This document shows positions 50,349-60,255 of a stretch of 64,000 bases of DNA, piece after piece. The position numbers and the translations under genes are program-made. Source of the DNA: Neobacillus drentensis (GTDB lineage: Bacteria > Bacillota > Bacilli > Bacillales > Cytobacillaceae); assembly GCF_021560175.1 (NCBI RefSeq), contig NZ_CP091110.1:2098001-2162000 (forward strand). The letters run 5' to 3'. Each line of letters begins with the position of its first letter. Position 1 is the stretch's first letter. The notes beneath the pieces are model-generated. The model had not been told where the DNA came from, ran no database searches, and saw nothing but the letters and a program-made list of their open reading frames with translations.

Positions 50349-51740
50349 CTAAAGATTTCCTATCGATAAATATTTAGTTTCCAAGTAGGGTTCAATTCCT
50401 TCGAGCCCGCCTTCACGGCCTATTCCACTCTCCTTCATTCCGCCGAATGGAATGTGAGCTCCCGATGGTGCCCCGTCATTCCATCCGATAATACCAAAGT
50501 CCAGGCTTTCACTTAAATAGGTTCCGGTTTTATAGTTATTGGTAAAGAAATAGGCAGCTAAACCATATGGTGTACTATTGGCGATTTCGACTGCTTCCTC
50601 TACATGTTTAAAGGAAATAATCGGAGCTACTGGACCAAACGTTTCTTCCTGCATAATGTTCATATCAAGCGTAACATTTGATAAGACAGTAGGGGAGACG
50701 AAGAAGTAACCTTGTTCCTTATCAGCGTTGAATTGATTTCCAGCCAGGACCATTGCCCCTTTTTCAATCGCATCATTAATTTGGCTAACGATTTTGTTGA
50801 AGCCTTTTTCGTTAATAATCGGTCCTACCTGTGTATCTATATCAAGTCCATTGCCAACTTTTAATTTTTTTGTTGCTTCAGCTAATTTGGCAGAGAAAGC
50901 CTCAACAATTGTTTCATGGACAATGATCCGGTTTGCACATACGCATGTTTGTCCGGCATTCCGAAACTTAGTGAGGAGCGTTTGCTGGACAGCAAGATCC
51001 AGGTCCGCATCTTCGGCAACGATAAGCGGAGCGTGCCCGCCCAATTCCATTGTCACATGTTTCACTGTATTAGCACTGTTTTTGATTAACTGTTTTCCGA
51101 CAGGAGTAGACCCAGTAAACGTAATTTTACGGACGTATTCACTGTTTGTAAAAAGATCCCCAACCATCGAGCCAGAACCATTTACATATTGGATGACATC
51201 AGTAGGAATTCCTGCTTCGTAGGCAAGTTCAATTAATCTGATTGTTGTTAAAGGTGTTTCGACTGCCGGTTTTACAATAAATGGGCAGCCCGCAGCCAAA
51301 GCAGGTGCTGCTTTTCTTGTCATCATCGCCGCCGGGAAATTCCACGGCGTAATTGCAGCCACTAAACCAATCGGCTGTTTTGTAACAACGATTCTTTTTG
51401 TTTCAGAAGACGCAGGGACCGTTCTTCCGTAGATGCGTTTTGCTTCTTCTGCATACCAATCAATATAGCTTGCAGCATAATCTACTTCACCGAGTGATTC
51501 GCTTAACGGCTTGCCATTTTCCAATGTCATGATTTCAGCGATTTCCGCTTTATGCTCTTGAATGATTTGTGACCAGTTTCTTAATAATCGGGCACGCTCA
51601 TGGGCATTAACCTTTGCCCATTTTTTAAAGCTGTCATGCCCGGCTTTTAGTGCTAGCTTGATTTCTTCTTCTGTATTAATCCGGATTTCTTTAATAACTT
51701 GACCTGTTGCCGGATTCTTCACTTGTAATAGATTTGTCAT
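50349..51740 (-). CDS. gabD: Succinate-semialdehyde dehydrogenase (or glutarate-semialdehyde dehydrogenase) GabD
   Basis: A 463-residue ALDH of the GabD group. [33 protein letters not shown], the glutamate in MELGGHAPL and the cysteine in [11 protein letters not shown] are present; the second cysteine two residues on (TCVC) is typical of redox-controlled SSADHs. It oxidises the semialdehyde made by GabT to succinate, and related enzymes also handle glutarate semialdehyde. It lies about 70 bases after gabT on the minus strand. GGTGG precedes the ATG. Confidence 0.9.
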   Translation of the reverse strand: MTNLLQVKNPATGQVIKEIRINTEEEIKLALKAGHDSFKKWAKVNAHERARLLRNWSQIIQEHKAEIAEIMTLENGKPLSESLGEVDYAASYIDWYAEEAKRIYGRTVPASSETKRIVVTKQPIGLVAAITPWNFPAAMMTRKAAPALAAGCPFIVKPAVETPLTTIRLIELAYEAGIPTDVIQYVNGSGSMVGDLFTNSEYVRKITFTGSTPVGKQLIKNSANTVKHVTMELGGHAPLIVAEDADLDLAVQQTLLTKFRNAGQTCVCANRIIVHETIVEAFSAKLAEATKKLKVGNGLDIDTQVGPIINEKGFNKIVSQINDAIEKGAMVLAGNQFNADKEQGYFFVSPTVLSNVTLDMNIMQEETFGPVAPIISFKHVEEAVEIANSTPYGLAAYFFTNNYKTGTYLSESLDFGIIGWNDGAPSGAHIPFGGMKESGIGREGGLEGIEPYLETKYLSIGNL

Positions 51741-51812
51741 TTATATACACCACCCATTGCTTTTATGAAGGAAGCCCGATCCATCAAATTTCGGACCGGG
51801 TGTCTCTAATTC

Positions 51813-53114
51813 TTATTCAAAAGCCTTTTCCAAAATCGCTAATCCTTTTGCTAATTCTTCTTCAGAAATCACTAATGGGGCTAAGAAACGAATTACATTG
51901 CTCTTTATGCCGGCTGAAAGAAGTAATAGTCCATTTTCGTTTGCATATTTAACAATCTGTGATGTTTTCGTCTTGTTTGGTTTTTTGCTGGAGCGGTCTT
52001 CCACGATCTCACAAGCAACCATCGCACCCAAACGGCGAATATCTCCTACAAAGTCATGTTTTGAGCTGAGGTCTTGTAATTTCGCTTCAATTTTTTGCCC
52101 AAGGATTTCAGCTTTCTCCACTAAATTTTCTTCTTCCACAATATCAATAACAGCTAGAGCTGCAGCACAGGCGACAGGACTCCCCGAATAAGTACCGCCA
52201 AGCTCACCGGAATCCGCAACATTTAGAATTTCTGTTTTTCCGACCACACCACTTAACGGCAGACCAGCGGCCAACGATTTTGAAACCGTGATTAAATCAG
52301 GAATTACATCAAAATGTTCGATGGCAAATAATTTGCCAGTTCGGCCAAATCCAGTTTGAATTTCATCGGCTACAAACACAATTCCATTGTCCTTACAAAA
52401 ACGGCTCACAGCTTGCATAAACTTTTTCGGTGGAATAATAAAACCGCCTTCGCCTTGAACAGGCTCCATGACTACACAAGCAACCATTTCCGGAGCAACT
52501 GTTGAAATAAAGAAATCTTCAAAGTCTGAAATGACCTGATCCACATATTCTTCTTCCGTCATCCCGGATGGTTTATGGTACAAGTAAGGAAATGGTGCTT
52601 GGTAGATTTCCGGAGCAAAGGGACCAAACCCAAATTTATATGGCTTTACCTTGCTTGTCATGCCCATTGTTAAGTTAGTTCGTCCATGGTAGCCGCGGAC
52701 AAACGAAACAACTGCGGGTCTTTTTGTGTAGCGGCGGGAAATTTTAATCGCATTTTCCACTGCTTCTGCACCTGAGTTAAAGAAAATCGCTTGTTTGTCA
52801 AAATCTCCAGGGGTGATTTGGCATAACTTTTCAGCAAGATTGATGTAACTTTCATACATAATAACATTGAATCCAGGATGTAAAAACTTATCCACTTGGT
52901 TCTTGACTGCTTCTGTTACCTTTGGATGACTGTGGCCTACATTTAACGTCCCAATTGCACCTGCAAAGTCAATCCATTCATTGTTATCAATATCTGTTAC
53001 GGTTGCCCCGGAGGCATGATGGGCAAAGTTTAAATTCCCGTTGCTTACACCTTTCGGGATAAAATTTTTTCTTTTTTCTTGTAATTCTGCGGTTTGTGAA
53101 TAAGTAACTGGCAT
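51813..53114 (-). CDS. gabT: 4-Aminobutyrate (or 5-aminovalerate) aminotransferase GabT
   Basis: A 433-residue class III PLP aminotransferase. FNSGAEAVENAIKISRRYT, GYHGRTNLTMGMTSKVKPYKFGFGP, EPVQGEGGFI, FVADEIQTGFGRTGK and the PLP lysine in TVSKSLAAGLPLSG are all intact and match GabT/DavT. It moves the omega-amino group of GABA (or of 5-aminovalerate) to 2-oxoglutarate. It is first in the gabTD operon and divergent from gabR. GAAGGAG precedes the ATG. Confidence 0.93.
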   Translation of the reverse strand: MPVTYSQTAELQEKRKNFIPKGVSNGNLNFAHHASGATVTDIDNNEWIDFAGAIGTLNVGHSHPKVTEAVKNQVDKFLHPGFNVIMYESYINLAEKLCQITPGDFDKQAIFFNSGAEAVENAIKISRRYTKRPAVVSFVRGYHGRTNLTMGMTSKVKPYKFGFGPFAPEIYQAPFPYLYHKPSGMTEEEYVDQVISDFEDFFISTVAPEMVACVVMEPVQGEGGFIIPPKKFMQAVSRFCKDNGIVFVADEIQTGFGRTGKLFAIEHFDVIPDLITVSKSLAAGLPLSGVVGKTEILNVADSGELGGTYSGSPVACAAALAVIDIVEEENLVEKAEILGQKIEAKLQDLSSKHDFVGDIRRLGAMVACEIVEDRSSKKPNKTKTSQIVKYANENGLLLLSAGIKSNVIRFLAPLVISEEELAKGLAILEKAFE

Positions 53115-53171
53115 CCTGATCGCTCCTTCAATTACTTTCTGAATTATAGGAAAAGTATCTCAGGAAGCTGG

Positions 53172-53211
53172 TATAATGAAAAGTACCATAATCGAAAAAA
53201 AATAGGTACCA
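53172..53211. promoter_or_regulatory. gabT-gabR control region
   Basis: A TATAAT at 53172-53177 in the gabR direction is followed by two GTACCA direct repeats at 53183 and 53206. B. subtilis GabR binds two ATACCA direct repeats, so these are reasonable GabR sites. Confidence 0.5.
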
Positions 53212-53227
53212 GATGGGGAGTAATAAT

Positions 53228-54637
53228 ATGTTCATACTGATCGATAAACAGAGGGATTCGAGTTATATTTACCAACAAATATACGAAGGGATCAAAGAAA
53301 ATATTTTAACAGGAAAGCTAAAATCAAATGAAAAGCTTCCTTCAAAAAGGTCATTAGCCGAACAATTAAATGTTAGCGTTAATTCCGTCAGCTTTGGCTA
53401 TGAACAGCTGCTTGCTGAGGGGTATATTTATACGATTGAACGGAGCGGATACTTTGTTGAAAATATTACTGAGTTTATTGAACAAAAGAAACACTTGAAA
53501 CAAAAGCTGCCAAGTGAACTAAAGGAGGAACTTGTCGACAGAGATGGGTGGCTTTCACTGTCTCATATGGCATCAGATACTTCTTTATTTCCTTTTAAAG
53601 AATGGCTGAAGTGTCAAGAGAAAGCAATTAAATCGTATAAAAGAGAGCTCTCGGAATTGTCTTATTCCCAGGGGCCATATGTTGTGAGAGAGACAATTTG
53701 CCGCATGATTGCTTTGACTCGGGGAGTCAATTGTGAGCCGGAGCAAATCATCATCGGCGCAGGAACACAGCTATTGGCAGGTCAATTGATGGAAATGAAA
53801 AGCATAGGAACAGTTGTTGCAATCGAAAACCCGGGGTATGCCCGCTTTTACCAGCTTTTGAAAAAGATGAATTTAACTGTTCACCCTGTTTCATTGGATG
53901 ACCAAGGAATTAATATGACCGAGATTGAGTCAGTAAAGGCAAATGTGGTGTTTGTCACCCCGTCACACCAATTCCCTACAGGTAAAATTATGCCAATCTC
54001 CCGACGAATTGAGCTATTAAACTGGGCAGCTCAACGCGAAAACAGATACATTGTTGAAGACGACTATGATAGCGAATTTAAATATGGAACAGATAATATT
54101 CCATCCTTGCAAAGTTTAGACCGGAACCAAAGAGTCATCTACATGGGGACTTTTTCAAAAACAGTACTGCCAGGCCTGCGGATTAGTTATATGGTCTTGC
54201 CACCTGAGTTTATAAGGGAATACAGGGAGCATTATTCCAACTCGATTCAATACAGTAACTCTCTTATGTTATTCACGTTGCAGTTTTTCATTGAAAGCGG
54301 TGAATATGCAAGACACGTTAAACGGATGAACCATCAGTATGAGACACGAAGAAAATTGTTAATCACTGAGCTTCGACAGCGTTTTAAAGAGGAGATTGAC
54401 ATAGAAGATGTTTCGGCAGGCCTTCATTTTCTTGCCCATTTTCATACGGGGAAAGGGTATCAGGAAATAGAAGAAAGCGCCTTACGGTTAAAGCTTGAAA
54501 TCTATTCGATGCGCCGATTTATGTTAAAAAAGAGCGTTAATAACGAAAACAGAATTAGTTTAGTATTAGGATTTGCTAATCTTAGAGAAGAAAATGTAGC
54601 TGGAGCCGTAGAGAGATTGTATAAGGTTTTCCATTGA
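53228..54637 (+). CDS. gabR: MocR-type regulator GabR
   Basis: A 469-residue fusion of a GntR winged helix and an aminotransferase-like domain. The N-terminal KLPSKRSLAEQLNVSVNSVSFGYEQLLAEGY is the DNA-binding part. The C-terminal domain has VTPSHQFPTGKIM, VEDDYDSEFKY and the PLP lysine in YMGTFSKTVLPGLRISY. GabR with PLP and GABA activates gabTD and represses itself. The ATG at 53228 with GGGGAG upstream is preferred to 53213. Confidence 0.92.
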   Translation: MFILIDKQRDSSYIYQQIYEGIKENILTGKLKSNEKLPSKRSLAEQLNVSVNSVSFGYEQLLAEGYIYTIERSGYFVENITEFIEQKKHLKQKLPSELKEELVDRDGWLSLSHMASDTSLFPFKEWLKCQEKAIKSYKRELSELSYSQGPYVVRETICRMIALTRGVNCEPEQIIIGAGTQLLAGQLMEMKSIGTVVAIENPGYARFYQLLKKMNLTVHPVSLDDQGINMTEIESVKANVVFVTPSHQFPTGKIMPISRRIELLNWAAQRENRYIVEDDYDSEFKYGTDNIPSLQSLDRNQRVIYMGTFSKTVLPGLRISYMVLPPEFIREYREHYSNSIQYSNSLMLFTLQFFIESGEYARHVKRMNHQYETRRKLLITELRQRFKEEIDIEDVSAGLHFLAHFHTGKGYQEIEESALRLKLEIYSMRRFMLKKSVNNENRISLVLGFANLREENVAGAVERLYKVFH

Positions 54638-54708
54638 ATGTTGCTCTTTGAAATGAGCAGGCTATGCCATGGATAATTACCATTATATTAAGTGTTCCAT
54701 TAGTAAAT

Positions 54709-54757
54709 AAAAATCGCTAACGTACTGTCATGATGAGAGTACCAGCGATTTTTATTT
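54709..54757 (+). terminator. Terminator downstream of gabR
   Basis: AAAAATCGCT / AGCGATTTTT stem with an inner GTACT/AGTAC helix and a following T-rich tract. Confidence 0.75.
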
Positions 54758-54880
54758 TAATTCCTACTTTACAGATAGGAATTATGAGTTTATAATACAA
54801 TTAATCTACTAATTTAATCGGATTAAATTTTGAGTGTAGGATTTAAAGGGGATTTTTGTAAAATCAAAGGAGTGTTTATG

Positions 54881-55063
54881 ATGAGAAATAACGATGAAAA
54901 AAAGCGAAAAAAACTTATCAATAAACTAATATTTTTTAACGTTTATAACAAAGAAGATCAACAACTTTATAATCTGCCACTTTCGAAATTAGAATATGAG
55001 TATAGGAGATTTAAATTACAAAACCATCCACATGGTGAGCTTGGCTCCATAAAATGGGTCTAA
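54881..55063 (+). CDS. FbpA-like small basic protein
   Basis: A 60-residue basic protein matching the Fur-regulated basic protein A family: KKLINKLIFFNVYNKEDQQLYNLPLSKLEYEYRRFK. In B. subtilis FbpA works with the FsrA small RNA in iron sparing. AAAGGAG lies upstream; ATG 54878 or 54881 are both possible. I could not make out a clear Fur box in the upstream DNA. Confidence 0.75.
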   Translation: MRNNDEKKRKKLINKLIFFNVYNKEDQQLYNLPLSKLEYEYRRFKLQNHPHGELGSIKWV

Positions 55064-55154
55064 AATAAATTTTCTTGTAATAAGAAGGCCACTTTATTGC
55101 CAGAGTTTGCACCTGTTTGACGGGGATATTTATTTCTATTCTTTTTAGTTATAA

Positions 55155-55188
55155 CTAATTATAATAAGTTATATCTGATTATAATTAG
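55155..55188. promoter_or_regulatory. 11-bp perfect inverted repeat upstream of modA
   Basis: CTAATTATAAT, 12 bases, ATTATAATTAG, ending 18 bases before the modA start. An overlapping ATAACT...AGTTAT pair is also present. Candidate operator, possibly for a molybdate-responsive regulator. Confidence 0.45.
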
Positions 55189-55206
55189 TTTGGCAGGGAG
55201 AGTTTG

Positions 55207-56016
55207 ATGAAAAAATTTAATCTATTATTTATCACATTGATGCTATTTGTATTAGCCTTATCTGGATGTTCAACAAAGGAACAAACTAAAAAACCAGAAG
55301 AGCAGAAACAAGCAGCTTCTGAAAAGAAAGTGGAATTGACGGTTTCGGCTGCTGCAAGTTTACAGGAGGCCTTAACTGATATTAAAGCAGACTTTGAGAA
55401 GGAACATCCAAATGTAAAACTAAACTTTAACTTTGGAGCATCAGGTGCACTGCAACAGCAAATTTCCCAAGGAGCGCCTGTCGACCTGTTCTTTTCTGCT
55501 GCTGAGGACAAATTTCAAAAATTAGTACATGATGGCCTTATTGAAAAGAAAAAGGGAATAGATTTAGTGGGGAACGATCTTGTCCTGGTAGTACCAAAGG
55601 ATTCAAACAAAGAAATGAAAACTTTCGAAGACCTAACAAAAGCTGATAAGGTGTCAATTGGGACCCCTGAGTCCGTTCCAGCTGGACAATATGGCAAGGA
55701 AACATTAGAAAAATTAAATGTTTGGAAATCAATTGCCGGAAATGTGGTATATGGAAAAGATGTTCGCCAAGTGCTTACATATGTTGAGACGAACAATGTT
55801 GACGCAGGAATTGTCTACAAGACGGATGCTTTGACTTCTCAAAAGGTTAAAATTGTTGCAACTGCAATGGAAACCACACACGATCCAATTATTTATCCAG
55901 TAGGGGTAATTAAAAATAGTACCCATCCAAAAGAAGCCCAGCTATTCTACTACTATCTTCAAAATGATCAATCAATGAAGACGTTAGAAAAGTATGGATT
56001 TAAGGATCTAAAATAA
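55207..56016 (+). CDS. modA: Molybdate-binding lipoprotein ModA
   Basis: A 269-residue lipoprotein with lipobox LALSGC and a charged linker. The mature protein starts VELTVSAAASLQEALTDI and has the ModA motifs FNFGASGALQQQISQGAPVDLFFSA and NVDAGIVYKTDA. ModA binds molybdate or tungstate for the ModBC importer. No modB or modC gene follows: a terminator and an unrelated divergent regulator come next, so it is an orphan in this window. ATG 55207 has AGGGAGAG upstream. Confidence 0.9.
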   Translation: MKKFNLLFITLMLFVLALSGCSTKEQTKKPEEQKQAASEKKVELTVSAAASLQEALTDIKADFEKEHPNVKLNFNFGASGALQQQISQGAPVDLFFSAAEDKFQKLVHDGLIEKKKGIDLVGNDLVLVVPKDSNKEMKTFEDLTKADKVSIGTPESVPAGQYGKETLEKLNVWKSIAGNVVYGKDVRQVLTYVETNNVDAGIVYKTDALTSQKVKIVATAMETTHDPIIYPVGVIKNSTHPKEAQLFYYYLQNDQSMKTLEKYGFKDLK

Positions 56017-56044
56017 TTGGTTACCTATTTAGATTGTTATAAGG

Positions 56045-56072
56045 CCGTTGAGACTGATCTCGACGGTTTTTT
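56045..56072 (+). terminator. Terminator after modA
   Basis: CCGTTGAGA / TCTCGACGG (one G-T pair) with a four-base loop and TTTTTT. Confidence 0.85.
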
Positions 56073-56098
56073 GACTTTTTTAAATAATATTGTATGGA

Positions 56099-56644
56099 TT
56101 AAATCATGTACATCGTTTCTAAGATGCGTATAACTTCTTCAGAAGGAAGTTTCATATCATCATTTATCCATTTTCGAACGATTTCAATCGTTCCTCCTGT
56201 TATATACGTGAAAAAATATTCTAATTGAGTCTCATTAGCATGGGGAAACCGCTTTTTTTGTTCTTCCATTGTTCTTACATAGGCAGATTTCAAAATGGTA
56301 TTCAGCACATTCGAGCCATTTTCTTCATTAAAAATAATTTTACAAAGCTCTATATTTTCAAGTATCAATTTAAAAATATCACTCAATATATTCTTGATGG
56401 ACTCATCCCCCGAGATATTTATGGTACTCATCATTTTCTCTGCCATTTCTTCCTCGATTCTTCTCATTAAATCAACCGGATCATTGTAATACGAATAAAA
56501 AGTTCCTCGATTAATATCAGCTTCTTTGCAAATATCGGTAACGGTAATTTTATTTAAGTTTTTTTCTTGAAGCAGCTTTAAAAAAGCATTGATAATTACT
56601 TTTTTACTATACAATGTTCTTCGGTTTCCTTTTATACCAACCAT
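56099..56644 (-). CDS. TetR/AcrR family regulator
   Basis: A 181-residue regulator. The N-terminal helix-turn-helix NKITVTDICKEADINRGTFYSYYNDPVDLMRRI is of the TetR_C33/YbjK-like group (KKVIINAFLKLLQEKN). The rest is an all-helical effector domain. It is divergent from a large MMPL transporter gene and probably represses it in response to a lipophilic compound. GGAGGAG precedes the ATG. Confidence 0.88.
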   Translation of the reverse strand: MVGIKGNRRTLYSKKVIINAFLKLLQEKNLNKITVTDICKEADINRGTFYSYYNDPVDLMRRIEEEMAEKMMSTINISGDESIKNILSDIFKLILENIELCKIIFNEENGSNVLNTILKSAYVRTMEEQKKRFPHANETQLEYFFTYITGGTIEIVRKWINDDMKLPSEEVIRILETMYMI

Positions 56645-56884
56645 GTAATGCTCCTCCTAATGATCAATCAAATATCTTTTAGTGCTGTTTTCTTTAAACA
56701 AAACAAAAGAATTTGTCTATTTAATAACATGGATATTCCAATTTGCTTATTGTTACTTGTCATTAGATTTAATATACTTTGCTTACGCCATTAAATCAAC
56801 AGAGTGTTTGAATAATAACTAGTTGTCTTTGTGGGATGTAGGGGAAAATCAATATCATATATAAATCATCAGGGAGGATACAAG

Positions 56885-59800
56885 GTGAGAAAGATCATAA
56901 AGGGCCGTTGGGCAATATTCACCATATGGTTAATCGCAACAATCGTGCTTACGGTGATTCAGCCAGACATCAATGCCATTTTGCGACAAAAGGGGCAGCA
57001 AGGGGCCAATAGCGAAAGCCCTTCAGTCATCGCTGATCATATCTTAAAAAAGATCGATACCGCTAAAGGAACAAACGACCTTATCGTATTTTACGATAAA
57101 GATAAAATTTCAAACGATGAAATGAACAAAATCGGTGATGCGGTCAAGGTTATTAGCGACAGCAGCTCCGAACTCGGTATTACTAATATGATCGATCCTT
57201 TTAGTATGCCGGATGCCAAAAGCTCTTTAGTTTCTCAGGATGGCACAACTCTTATGGTCAGCTTTAAGCTTGATAAGAAATCAAGAGAAGTTGATGATAT
57301 TAAAAAAGAACTGGATAGCAAACTAAGTAAAGTACCTGTGGAATACTACCTAAGCGGTGAGGATTTCATCAATAATGATTATTTGAAAGCATCTCAGGGT
57401 GGGGTAGAGAAAAGTGCTGCACTGACAGTTATCTTTATCTTAGTCGTATTAATCATCGCGTTTAGATCAGTTGTTACTCCTTTGATATCGTTATTGGCTG
57501 TAGCTTTTTCCTATCTATGTTCGATGGGAATTGCCGCTCAATTAATTGATAAAGCTGGATTTCCGATTACAAGTCTTACGCAAATGCTCCTCATCCTAAT
57601 TCTGTTTGGGATTGGTACTGATTACAACATTCTTCTTTTTAATCGCTTTAGGGAGGAGCTTTCCCATGGCCACTCTATTGATGATGCGATTGTCACCACC
57701 TATAAAACGGCAGGTAAAACGATTGCCTATAGTATACTCACGGTATTTATTGCTTTCCTTGCTCTCGTTTTTGCGGAATCACCAATTTACAAATCCGGTG
57801 TGGTCGTGGTAATCGGAGTAACGATACTATTATTGGAAATATTGACACTGACACCTTTCATTATGAAAGTTTTAGGCCAAAAACTATTTTGGCCTTCCAA
57901 AAATGTATTGGGTCATAAGGAAAATAAGTTTTGGGGTATGACTTCGTCCTATGCAACCAAGCATCCTCTTTTACCCGTTCTTATTATTCTTTTGATCATA
58001 GGGCCGATGGTATATTTTCATGAGGAAAAGCTTAACTTTGATACGATTGGAGAACTTGGAAATAAATATCCTTCTTCTAAAGGCTTTAATTTAGTTGCGG
58101 ACCATTTTGGTAAAGGTCAGGCCATGCCTGCTACGGTGGTTATTGAAACTAGTAAAGCCCTTGATAATAATGAACCACTTGCCGTAGTGGATAACTTAAC
58201 GGAAAGACTTAAGAGTATGAAAGGGGTTAAGCTGGTTTCTTCAGTCACGCAACCTCAGGGAAAGCAAATTGATCATTTTTACGTCGACAGTCAAATGGGT
58301 TCCGTTACGGATGGAATTACAAAAACGCAGAATGGTGTCGATCAAATCAATGATGGATTAAAGCTGGCGCAAGAAAAGCTTGGATCTGCAGACTTTTCTA
58401 AGGTTAACCAAATGGTCGATGGGACGGCCAAGCTTCAAGATGGAATGACTGCTTTAACCAATGGATTAAAGCAAATCCAAGCTGGTATTGATGATGGAGC
58501 TAATCAATCACAAACGATCAGCAATGGCTTAGCCACGATCGAAACCAATCTCACCAAGATGAGTAGCGGAGTGGCGGTATTAGCTGATAATTATGGAAAA
58601 ATGCAGGCTGGTTATAAAGAAATGGGTACTCATTACCAAGGTGCGGCTCAAGCACTTCTTGGTGTAAAAAGTGCTCTCTCGCAAATGCAATTAATGGTGG
58701 CTGCATTAGGAAATAGTTATGCAGATTCAGAGAGTGATGCGAATTACCAGGCATTAAAGCAAACGATCAATCAGGTATCTTCGTCTTTAAGTCAAATTAC
58801 TCCTGAAGGAATACAAGCCTTAAATCAAAATTATAATGCCGTAACGGCTGGTTTTGCGACCGCCAATAAAAATCTTGACACCATGGGCAGCGGCTTATCG
58901 CAAATGGCAGATGGTTTGAAAAAACTTGAAAGCGGTCTTGGGAAAGCATCGTCTGGAATAGGCACCATTGTTACGAATATGAACATTGTTTCCGATGGGC
59001 TTGGCCAAATGAAATCAGGACAGGAACAGCTTGTAGCAGGCCTTAATGGTTTCAGTACCTTTGGACAAAAGCTATCGGATGTGAACAACGGGTTAAAGCA
59101 AATTTCTGACGGACTAGGCCAGACGAATGGGTTCCTAACGCAATTTAAATCCAATAAAACATTCTTTATTCCAAAAGAAGCGTTAACGGACAAAAACTTT
59201 AAAAAATCATTAGATGCATTTATGTCCAAAGATAGAAAAATAACAAAAATGACAATTGTTTTGAAAGCTGATCCTTATTCCAAGGAAGCGTTAAGTACAA
59301 TCAGTAAAATTAATTCAACCATTTCTAATGGACTTAAGGGCACAGGCCTTTCAAACGCAAAGTTTGGTGTATCAGGACCAAGTGCTACTACAAACGATAT
59401 GAATAATATTCTGAGCCGGGATTTGAATAAAACAACAGCGATCGTCATTATCGGAGTATTACTCGTGCTGTTCTTTGTGATCAGATCTTTCTGGATTCCG
59501 GTTTTCATAACTGGTTCTCTTTTAGGGGCATACTATTCAGCCATGTTCGTCATCAATTATATTTTCATAGATTTACTTGGGTATGAGGGGATTTCTTCTT
59601 TTGTTCCATTTTTCTCATTCATTATCATTGTTGCCTTAGGAGTGGACTACAGTATATTCCTCATGATGCGCTTTAAGGAATATCCGCTATTGTCGCCTAA
59701 AGAGGCCATCGTATTGGCTTCCAGGCAGACAGGTGGGGTCATTATATCTGCTGTCATCATTCTTGGCGGCACCTTTGCGACACTAATGCCTTCAGGAATA

Positions 59801-59968
59801 TTGCTTTTGTTTGAATTGGCAATAGCTGTCATTACAGGCCTCGTAGTACTTTGCTTTATCCTGCTGCCTGTCTTTTTGCCAGCGATGATCGCACTTCCAG
59901 ATGCACTTAGAAGTTTATTTTCTAGAAAAAAGGCAAATGACCTAGGTTTAGAGGAGAAAGTGATATAA
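56885..59968 (+). CDS. MMPL/RND-family transporter with long repeat-rich extracytoplasmic insert (YdgH-like)
   Basis: A 1027-residue membrane protein. Two MMPL halves each have a transmembrane bundle with the family motif: GTDYNILLFNRFREEL in the first and GVDYSIFLMMRFKEY in the second. Between them, about residues 455 to 780, lies a region of repeated QMxxGLxxIxxG-like units (NGLKQIQAGI, SGLSQMADGLKKLESGLGKASSGI, DGLGQMKSGQEQLVAGL) predicted to form a long coiled coil outside the membrane. Homologues such as B. subtilis YdgH export or handle lipophilic compounds. The start is GTG at 56885 with GGGAGG upstream; the longer frame from 56831 lacks a ribosome site. Confidence 0.85.
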   Translation: MRKIIKGRWAIFTIWLIATIVLTVIQPDINAILRQKGQQGANSESPSVIADHILKKIDTAKGTNDLIVFYDKDKISNDEMNKIGDAVKVISDSSSELGITNMIDPFSMPDAKSSLVSQDGTTLMVSFKLDKKSREVDDIKKELDSKLSKVPVEYYLSGEDFINNDYLKASQGGVEKSAALTVIFILVVLIIAFRSVVTPLISLLAVAFSYLCSMGIAAQLIDKAGFPITSLTQMLLILILFGIGTDYNILLFNRFREELSHGHSIDDAIVTTYKTAGKTIAYSILTVFIAFLALVFAESPIYKSGVVVVIGVTILLLEILTLTPFIMKVLGQKLFWPSKNVLGHKENKFWGMTSSYATKHPLLPVLIILLIIGPMVYFHEEKLNFDTIGELGNKYPSSKGFNLVADHFGKGQAMPATVVIETSKALDNNEPLAVVDNLTERLKSMKGVKLVSSVTQPQGKQIDHFYVDSQMGSVTDGITKTQNGVDQINDGLKLAQEKLGSADFSKVNQMVDGTAKLQDGMTALTNGLKQIQAGIDDGANQSQTISNGLATIETNLTKMSSGVAVLADNYGKMQAGYKEMGTHYQGAAQALLGVKSALSQMQLMVAALGNSYADSESDANYQALKQTINQVSSSLSQITPEGIQALNQNYNAVTAGFATANKNLDTMGSGLSQMADGLKKLESGLGKASSGIGTIVTNMNIVSDGLGQMKSGQEQLVAGLNGFSTFGQKLSDVNNGLKQISDGLGQTNGFLTQFKSNKTFFIPKEALTDKNFKKSLDAFMSKDRKITKMTIVLKADPYSKEALSTISKINSTISNGLKGTGLSNAKFGVSGPSATTNDMNNILSRDLNKTTAIVIIGVLLVLFFVIRSFWIPVFITGSLLGAYYSAMFVINYIFIDLLGYEGISSFVPFFSFIIIVALGVDYSIFLMMRFKEYPLLSPKEAIVLASRQTGGVIISAVIILGGTFATLMPSGILLLFELAIAVITGLVVLCFILLPVFLPAMIALPDALRSLFSRKKANDLGLEEKVI

Positions 59969-59996
59969 GTAAGAGATAATCTACAAAAAATTTTTG

Positions 59997-60048
59997 AACT
60001 GCACTGCCAATTGTTAGACAATCCTAACAGTTGGAGGTGCAGTTTTTT
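59997..60048 (+). terminator. Terminator after the MMPL gene
   Basis: AACTGCAC and GGTGCAGTT outer arms with an inner CCAATTGTTAG / CTAACAGTTGG helix, then TTTTTT. Confidence 0.9.
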
Positions 60049-60207
60049 ATATTTACAGTAACTTTACAATCCTAAGCTTGAATTCATGGACTATTTATAT
60101 TAACATATAAGCAAATAATTATATCTTAATTTAAAGGACTTGTTTTGCAGTTTTTTGTCTACCTAATCCAGCAAAACACTAAAAGTGATTATAATTATGT
60201 CATACAT

Positions 60208-60231
60208 ATAAGTAAATGACTATTTACTTAT
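60208..60231. promoter_or_regulatory. ArsR operator
   Basis: ATAAGTAAAT, GACT, ATTTACTTAT: a perfect 10-bp inverted repeat 25 bases before the arsR ATG, where ArsR/SmtB repressors bind. Confidence 0.75.
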
Positions 60232-60255
60232 AAACTTGAAGCGGGGGTGTTTTTT

